Shown: piece by piece, positions 58,820 to 64,000 of the stretch | Layout of the letters: each line of letters starts with the position of its first letter | How positions within the stretch are numbered: the first letter of the stretch is position 1 | NCBI GenBank assembly: GCA_028687545.1 | Contig: JAQTZZ010000006.1 | Coordinates: 1-64,000 of the forward strand | Source of the DNA: Candidatus Wallbacteria bacterium | GTDB lineage: Bacteria; Muiribacteriota; JAQTZZ01 | DNA length: 64,000 nt | Reading direction: 5' to 3' | Made by a program: the position numbers and the translations under genes | The notes under the pieces: generated by a model | What the model saw: the letters and a program-made list of their open reading frames with translations, nothing else | What the model was told of the DNA's origin: nothing | Databases searched by the model: none

Positions 58820-60451
58820 ATGCCGTTAATCACCGTATATTTTTTAAACAAGGATCAGGAGTCATTTCATCTTTCCGCTGAGCGGCCCGAATTGCGGATG
58901 GGCAGGGGGAAAGACAATCTGATTGTTTTAGAAGATTATAAGGTTTCCCGTACCCATGCCAGAATTTATTATGAAGTCAACGGAGCTTATATTGAAGATC
59001 TCGGCAGCACGAACGGAGTCTTTGTCAATCGGAAGAGAGTGAAAAAAGCGAGGCTTATCCACAACGACGAGATCATGATCGGTGACACCATGATCGTTTT
59101 CCGGAGGGACACCGCAATTCCCGAATTGATCCAGGGAGTTTTTGACGAACGGGAAGGACAGAGTGGAAAGACCGAGAAGAAGGTCAGCGACAATCTGGAA
59201 CAGATGGCGAAACAGCTGGAAAAGACGATTGCCATGGCAGAGCAGGGGAAGAGTGCAATCAACTATTGCGACCTGAAAAAAATTCATGACTCCCTGACTG
59301 GAACCTTGAATTCGTGCCGGGAAATGGAAAAATCCTATCAGATCATGCTGACTCTAAACAGGATCAACGAAGCTGTCAGTTCTGTCTATGATCTCCGGGA
59401 ACTTCTGAATCTGATCATTGACATGGTGATCAAGATCATGAACGCGGAGCGGGGATTTCTGATGTTATACAGCGCAGAAACCAAGGAACTCGTCCCTGCG
59501 GTCGCCAGGAAAATGCACGATGTGCTGTCAAGCGAAGAGCGGCAGGGCGTCAGCAAGAGCATCGCCTCTCAGGTGGCCAAGAGCGGAAAATCCATCGTCA
59601 CCACCGATGCTTTGCTGGATCCCAGGTTCAAGGAAGGAGCCAGCATCATCAACATGAACATCCGCTCAGTGATGTGCGTGCCTCTGAAAACCAGGCGCGA
59701 GATCGTGGGGGTGCTCTATGTCGACAACCGGCAGAAGTCCCATTGTTTTAACAGTAAAGACTTGAAACTTCTGGAAGGTTTCGCCGCTCAGGCGGCTACT
59801 GCCATAGAAAAAACCAAACTCTATGCGGACCTGGAAGAAAGTTATCTGGCTTCGGTTGAAGTTCTGGCCAATGTCCTGGATGCTTCTGATCCTTACACAC
59901 ATGGACATTCTGTGCGCGTGTCCCGCTACTCTGTGGAGATTGCGGAACAGATGGGTCTGAATGAGATGCTGATCAAGAATCTGCGCTACGGCTCACTTCT
60001 TCACGATATCGGCAAGGTGGGTATCCCGCCTGAAATCATCAACAAGACCGGACGCCTGTCGGATTCCGAGTTTGAGTTGATCAGAAAGCACCCGGTCAAG
60101 GGATTTGAAATCATCAAACCGATCAAATTCCTGGAGGAAAAACTTTCTGCCATCCGGTATCATCACGAAAGTTTCAACGGGAAGGGTTATCCGAGCGGAC
60201 TGGCAGGGACTAAAATACCCATTGAAGCCAGGATCGTGGCTGTGGCTGATTCTTTCGACGCCATGACCTCCACCCGATCCTACCGTCAGGCCATGGAGTA
60301 TGAAGCTGCCATGGCGGAAATCCGCAAAAATTCCGGTACTCAGTTCGACCCGCAGGTGGTGGAATCTTTTCTCAAAATTTCCAAAAAATGTTATGACGAG
60401 ATCTTGAATTCAGATGTCAGCATCATCTCAATCGGAAATGAAAGGCACTGA
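58820..60451 (+). CDS. FHA-GAF-HD-GYP cyclic-di-GMP phosphodiesterase
   Basis: 543 residues. FHA domain 1-95 (RMGRGKDNLIVLEDYKVSRT, STNGVFVN), coiled coil 105-180, GAF domain about 195-340 (MNAERGFLMLYSA, VMCVPLKTRREIVGVLYVD), then HD-GYP 350-525 with HDIGKVGIPPEI and YHHESFNGKGYPSGL. The complete HD-GYP residues indicate hydrolysis of c-di-GMP to GMP, tuned by FHA phospho-peptide binding and by a GAF ligand. With the cyclase downstream and MshEN protein upstream it makes this a second-messenger-rich region. Confidence 0.95.
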   Translation: MPLITVYFLNKDQESFHLSAERPELRMGRGKDNLIVLEDYKVSRTHARIYYEVNGAYIEDLGSTNGVFVNRKRVKKARLIHNDEIMIGDTMIVFRRDTAIPELIQGVFDEREGQSGKTEKKVSDNLEQMAKQLEKTIAMAEQGKSAINYCDLKKIHDSLTGTLNSCREMEKSYQIMLTLNRINEAVSSVYDLRELLNLIIDMVIKIMNAERGFLMLYSAETKELVPAVARKMHDVLSSEERQGVSKSIASQVAKSGKSIVTTDALLDPRFKEGASIINMNIRSVMCVPLKTRREIVGVLYVDNRQKSHCFNSKDLKLLEGFAAQAATAIEKTKLYADLEESYLASVEVLANVLDASDPYTHGHSVRVSRYSVEIAEQMGLNEMLIKNLRYGSLLHDIGKVGIPPEIINKTGRLSDSEFELIRKHPVKGFEIIKPIKFLEEKLSAIRYHHESFNGKGYPSGLAGTKIPIEARIVAVADSFDAMTSTRSYRQAMEYEAAMAEIRKNSGTQFDPQVVESFLKISKKCYDEILNSDVSIISIGNERH

Positions 60452-60528
60452 GGAGATTTTCACGCAGCTGTTGACAATAAGCGATAATCTGATAAATTGT
60501 TAAAAACAGTAAGTTTGGGAGATAGACC

Positions 60529-61083
60529 ATGCTTAAAAAAGGTTTCACTTTGATCGAACTGATGATCATTCTGGTAGTAATTGGTATCCTGGTGGCAGTT
60601 GGATTGCCTCGTTTCAATCAATTCATTGAAGAAGGCCGGGTTTCCGCCACCAAACAGGAAATGTCAGCGATCAAATCCGCGGCCAAGATGTATGAGATGC
60701 ACATGCGTGTCATGCCGCAGTCCACTTACAACCTGATGGTGGCTCCGGCAGACAATTATTCCAACAGCAAAGCTCCCTGGATCGCAGGAGTCGAAGTCTG
60801 GAAAGGCCCTTACATGGATGGTGCAGTGGAAGACGTCTGTACCGATGCCTGGGGACACCCCTATATCGTATATTATGAAACTGCAGGTCCTTCAGGATTT
60901 GTGGTCTATTCATTCGGCCCGGACGGCCTGAAAGGCACAGCCACTCCCAATGACGACATCAAGGACTGGCTCAGATATGACGGCGGCGAAGCCAAAGCCG
61001 GTCCTGCTGGATATTTTACCTGGGATCAGGTACCCGGGAACTTCCAGAACCTCACGCCTATGCTTGGCGTCAGTCCCAACTGA
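60529..61083 (+). CDS. Pseudopilin GspG-like
   Basis: 184 residues, GGGAG before the ATG. Prepilin signal MLKKGFTLIEL with cleavage after Gly5, hydrophobic helix to about residue 30. The C-terminal part has VCTDAWGHPYIV and YSFGPDGLKGT, the calcium-loop hallmarks of major pseudopilin GspG. A sigma-70 promoter TTGACA with 16-base spacer and TAAATT lies at about 60471-60498. No secretion ATPase or platform gene is in the window. Confidence 0.88.
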   Translation: MLKKGFTLIELMIILVVIGILVAVGLPRFNQFIEEGRVSATKQEMSAIKSAAKMYEMHMRVMPQSTYNLMVAPADNYSNSKAPWIAGVEVWKGPYMDGAVEDVCTDAWGHPYIVYYETAGPSGFVVYSFGPDGLKGTATPNDDIKDWLRYDGGEAKAGPAGYFTWDQVPGNFQNLTPMLGVSPN

Positions 61084-61101
61084 TGCGGATTTACGCTGTT
61101 C

Positions 61102-61641
61102 GTGAAACATGATGCTTTTACCCTGATCGAATTGTCGATAGCGATCGTGCTGATCGGTATCATAGCAGTCATCGGTTATCCAAACCTCAGCAGAATGTAT
61201 TATGTGTTTCAGCTGGAAGGCTGTGTGGTGAATGTGGCCGGCGATATCAGGTTCATCATGAACGAATCTCTTTCTCATAAGGAAGTGGTCAGGCAGAACG
61301 GCACTGGGGAAGCTTACATCAATGTCTGCTACGGGCTTGAATTTACCAGCGACAAATCATACAAGCTGTATCGCTATGTTTACAACCCGGATACCAAAAC
61401 CTGGGATGTGGAAAACGATCTTACGGAAGTGAAATTTTTCCCGGCAGGCGCGCAAATCGAAGGTTTCTCAGACCCGGTTTCTCCTCCTCCCCATAAAATC
61501 CTGTATAATAACCGGGGAGAACCGACTGGAGATGGAATCAACCTGCTCGGCAATAACCAGATAATTTTTCGTTCGACATACATCAATCAGACCAGAAAGA
61601 TTACGATTGACCTCAGCACAGGAAAACCGAGGATTGAATGA
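61102..61641 (+). CDS. Pseudopilin, GspH-like
   Basis: 179 residues, GTG start. Prepilin-type start MKHDAFTLIELSIAIVLIG (Ala in place of Gly before Phe), then a beta-rich domain with VCYGLEFTSDKSYKLYRY. Probably a minor pseudopilin of the tip complex. Overlaps the next gene by 4 bases. Confidence 0.8.
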   Translation: MKHDAFTLIELSIAIVLIGIIAVIGYPNLSRMYYVFQLEGCVVNVAGDIRFIMNESLSHKEVVRQNGTGEAYINVCYGLEFTSDKSYKLYRYVYNPDTKTWDVENDLTEVKFFPAGAQIEGFSDPVSPPPHKILYNNRGEPTGDGINLLGNNQIIFRSTYINQTRKITIDLSTGKPRIE

Positions 61642-62270
61642 CCAGGCTTAGAGGCATCACATTGATCGAGATCGTCATTTCCCTGGCAGTGTCTTCGATC
61701 GTGCTGATGGCTGCCTACAGTTTTTTCAACGTATCAGTGCAGTCCTGGGATTTTTCCAGTTCCAGAATGGATGCGGCTCAGAGCAGCACCTATATCATTG
61801 ACACACTGGAAAAGCTGCTGAAGGAAAACTATTTCAACTGCATGGAATGGTATGTCGGGACTGAGAAATACGACATTGAAACGATCAAAACTCAGCTTGC
61901 ATTGCCCAGAAAGTGGAGATCAGCGTTTGCATTCAGGAACGGAATCGCTCTGCCGTTCGACGCAGAGGATCAGATCGATGAACATTCCAAATACTACGGA
62001 CTGTACAATGACTTGATTTCTCATGAAGTCAGACTCTGGAACAGTCGTTTCGAAAACGGGAACCGGGTTGAAACCAATTCTCTTCTTGGGCAGAACGTCT
62101 CGGAAATGACCCTCACTTTTTTTGACAAGAATTTCACCACCAAGGAAGTTCCGAGTTTGAGCGTGACATGGTATACTAGCAGAGAGATATGCTGGGTTGG
62201 CATCAAAGTCAAATCAGTGGTCGGCAAGGAGTCCTCGGAAAGCAGCAGGATGATTTCTTTATGGAGGTAG
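61638..62270 (+). CDS. Minor pseudopilin, GspJ/GspI-like
   Basis: 210 residues. MTRLRGITLIEIVISLAVSS with cleavage after Gly6; the body has a GspJ-like pattern of helix (AQSSTYIIDTLEKLLKENYF) and late strands (VSEMTLTFFDKNF, LSVTWYTSREICWVG). Third in the pseudopilin operon. Confidence 0.8.
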   Translation: MTRLRGITLIEIVISLAVSSIVLMAAYSFFNVSVQSWDFSSSRMDAAQSSTYIIDTLEKLLKENYFNCMEWYVGTEKYDIETIKTQLALPRKWRSAFAFRNGIALPFDAEDQIDEHSKYYGLYNDLISHEVRLWNSRFENGNRVETNSLLGQNVSEMTLTFFDKNFTTKEVPSLSVTWYTSREICWVGIKVKSVVGKESSESSRMISLWR

Positions 62271-62274
62271 GGTC

Positions 62275-63789
62275 TTGAAACTGAAACAGCTGATCATCAA
62301 GATGGTCAAACTGCTGATCCCGATAGCGCTGCTCGCGCTGGCGTTCGCCTTCAAAGGTCAGATCTATTCCTTTTATGGATATTTCGGGAAGCTGCTGCAG
62401 AATCCTCAGAACGCTCCTTTTTTTTCCTTTATCCTGCTGGCCCTGATCATCATGAACGGGTTGCAGTTTTATCTGCTTTTCTCCCTGCCGTTCGAACTGA
62501 ACGCCGCTCGCGGAGCGATGAAAGTCAAGGGACAGGAGCTCGAGCGCCAGTTGGAGCGTTTAAACAACGAGTTCAGGGATAAAGCGGTAAAATTCACCTC
62601 TCTGATGGTGAAAGTTAAGGACATTGCCTCTGCAATCGACAAGGAAACCCTGTTCACCACCATTATCAGTGTGCTGGAAAAAGGCATTGAAGCCGAGGCT
62701 GTAGATATTTTTCTGGTCGACGCCAAGAAGCAGGAAGCCTTTCTTGTGCGCAGCAACCACTATCCTCAGGGAGCAGACGTGAAATTCAAGCTGTCCGACG
62801 AATCCCTGCTCGCCAAAGCCACCCGGGAAGGACTGTTTGTAATCAGGGATGAAGCCAGGAAAAATGCGCTGCTGGCCGGACTTTTGAACAAGGGTGAAAT
62901 TCCGGCTGTGGTCTGCGTTCCCCTTTTCAAGGGCAAAGAGATCGCCGGCGTCATCAATGTAGGGAAACTGAGTGGAAACCGCGAGGATGTCAAGGAAGAA
63001 GAGAAGCTCCTGATCACTACAGTCGGGCGCGTTGCGGCACTTGCAATGGCCAACTCGAATATCTATGAACTGACAAAAGACGAGCTGGTTTCTCAGAAGA
63101 AAATTTCTCAGGACCAGATCGAGGAAAAAAAGAAGATCAAAGATGTTCTTTCGAGATATACATCCCCTGCTGTCATGGAACAGGTGCTGAACCATCCTGA
63201 AATGCTCAAGCTGGGCGGCGAGAAACGCATGGCTACTGTTTTTTTCTCCGATATCCGCAGTTTCACCACCTATTCCGAAAAATATCCTCCTGAACGGGTG
63301 GTGGCGATCCTTAACGAATATTTAACCGCAATGACCGATATCATCATGGACTACAACGGCACCCTGGACAAGTTCGTGGGCGACGAAATCATGGCCATCT
63401 GGGGAGTGCCTGTTCCCCAGAAAGAGCATGCCCACCTGGCAGTGAAAGCTTCCTGGGCCATGCTCCTGAAACTCAAGGAGCTTCAGAAGAGCTGGCAGAA
63501 GAGAGGCGTGGAACCATTCGACATCGGCATCGGCATCAATACAGGCGAGATGATCGCAGGGAACATGGGATCTGAAAAACGAATGGACTATACAGTGATC
63601 GGAGATCATGTGAACTCCGCCTCCAGGATTCAGACACTCACCAGACAATTCAACTGCCACATGCTGATCAGCGAGTACACTTACCAGCTCGTGAAGGAGA
63701 TTGTGGACGCCAAGGCGCTGGGCTATTCGCAGGTCAAAGGCAAGACTCAGAAAATACTTGTTTACATGATAAACGGCGTAAAGCTGTAA
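62275..63789 (+). CDS. GAF-domain class III adenylate cyclase, membrane-bound
   Basis: 504 residues, TTG start with GGAGG about 9 bases upstream, four bases after the pseudopilin. Two N-terminal membrane helices (about 10-28 and 42-66), coiled coil, GAF domain (100-265) and cyclase domain (305-500). Metal Asp residues in FFSDIRSFTTYSE and FVGDEIMAIWG, and DYTVIGDHVNSASRI, are those of active adenylate cyclases. Likely makes cAMP in response to the GAF ligand. Confidence 0.93.
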   Translation: MKLKQLIIKMVKLLIPIALLALAFAFKGQIYSFYGYFGKLLQNPQNAPFFSFILLALIIMNGLQFYLLFSLPFELNAARGAMKVKGQELERQLERLNNEFRDKAVKFTSLMVKVKDIASAIDKETLFTTIISVLEKGIEAEAVDIFLVDAKKQEAFLVRSNHYPQGADVKFKLSDESLLAKATREGLFVIRDEARKNALLAGLLNKGEIPAVVCVPLFKGKEIAGVINVGKLSGNREDVKEEEKLLITTVGRVAALAMANSNIYELTKDELVSQKKISQDQIEEKKKIKDVLSRYTSPAVMEQVLNHPEMLKLGGEKRMATVFFSDIRSFTTYSEKYPPERVVAILNEYLTAMTDIIMDYNGTLDKFVGDEIMAIWGVPVPQKEHAHLAVKASWAMLLKLKELQKSWQKRGVEPFDIGIGINTGEMIAGNMGSEKRMDYTVIGDHVNSASRIQTLTRQFNCHMLISEYTYQLVKEIVDAKALGYSQVKGKTQKILVYMINGVKL

Positions 63790-63821
63790 ATTGAATTCAA
63801 TACATCGTTCTGTTGCTGCAA

Positions 63822-63855
63822 GAAGTTAGTAAGTTGGTAGGTTTGTATGTGGGAG
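63822..63855. repeat. Palindromic repeat, family 2 partial copy c
   Basis: AAGTTAGTAAGTTGGTAGG and TTTGTATGTGGG resemble the arm of the elements at 24159 and 54665; only one arm is evident. Confidence 0.4.
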
Positions 63856-63896
63856 ATGTTTACGCAACATTGGTTGCTGACTAGTCGGGATTTTTT

Positions 63897-64000
63897 ATGA
63901 TCTGTTCCTTCTTATTTCTGGCCGCCGTTGCTTCCGAAGAACTGTCTCTTTTTACCAGGGAATCCAGGGACAGCATCAATTTCCAGCCCAATCTGAATTT
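63897..64000 (+). CDS. N-terminus of an exported protein, cut by the window edge
   Basis: From the ATG at 63897 (GGGA six bases upstream) 34 codons stay open: MICSFLFLAAVASEELSLFT and on. The short hydrophobic start is a possible signal peptide. Function unknown. Confidence 0.45.
   Translation, partial: MICSFLFLAAVASEELSLFTRESRDSINFQPNLN

Noticed and set aside
1-64000. CRISPR arrays, insertion sequences with transposase, prophage, rRNA
   Set aside because: No regularly spaced direct repeats, transposase, integrase or phage genes and no rRNA were seen; the palindromic repeats are isolated.

Overview
The window looks like chromosome of a diderm, probably anaerobic, heterotrophic bacterium of intermediate GC with mostly ATG starts and strong GGAGG ribosome sites. 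TonB/ExbB/ExbD, several lipoprotein-type signals and type II-secretion-like pseudopilins imply an outer membrane. Hybrid-cluster protein, ferredoxins, NapH/NosR-like iron-sulfur membrane proteins and tungstate/molybdate transport imply anaerobic redox metabolism. Class III PHA synthases, triple-SUMF1 surface proteins and a gingipain-like C25 peptidase would fit a deep-branching uncultured lineage (Wallbacteria/Riflebacteria-like is only a guess; the sequence alone does not fix the taxon).

Layout: 1-5.4 kb, lipoprotein start, Nudix hydrolase, a heterodimeric ABC exporter pair and an HD hydrolase; 5.5-10.4 kb, one giant exported Ig/SUMF1 protein; 10.5-17.1 kb, hcp, C25 peptidase, a DUF4846 protein and an exported alpha/beta hydrolase; 17.1-18.75 kb, a small debris zone (DUF433 orphan, AT-rich membrane ORF, broken dinD); 18.76-24.2 kb, a polyhydroxyalkanoate cluster (phaR, granule proteins, two phaC, phaB); 24.3-26.3 kb, Rrf2 regulator, ferredoxin and VOC protein; 26.3-48.2 kb, a large molybdenum/tungsten locus; 48.3-53.4 kb, glnS, hsp20, SPFH/RHH pair, a basic exported protein and tRNA-Asn; 53.5-64 kb, nitronate monooxygenase-like enzyme, sigma factor, MshEN protein, DUF401 permease, FHA-GAF-HD-GYP and adenylate cyclase signalling proteins and three pseudopilins.

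How the parts work together. The Mo/W locus holds a ModE regulator with two MOP domains at the end of an operon DUF364-exbB-exbD-tonB-modE, an XdhC-like protein, CysK, a WtpA-type binding protein, three ModB/WtpB-type permeases, three single ABC ATPases, an ECF-type transporter (fused double ATPase, putative S component, T component) preceded by a radical SAM enzyme and an unknown protein, and two membrane ferredoxins. Three near-identical ModE-like operators (CG[CT]-TATAT-N7-TATA) sit on the promoters of the DUF364 operon, of the fused permease operon and of the radical SAM/ECF operon, so these appear to be one metal-responsive regulon. This Mo/W-controlled TonB plus radical SAM/ECF module is the best candidate for an undescribed system.

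A second regulon is visible: hcp and the rrf2-ferredoxin operon have promoters of identical geometry with an AGTA-N6-TACT inverted repeat in the same place.

A third notable item is a repeated structured element (three copies, 120-176 nt) with a conserved core and closing stems of about 20-25 bp whose sequences differ between copies but remain paired, as expected for a structured RNA or a hairpin-targeted mobile element. Two copies lie inside the PHA cluster and one beside the ModE-controlled TonB operon.
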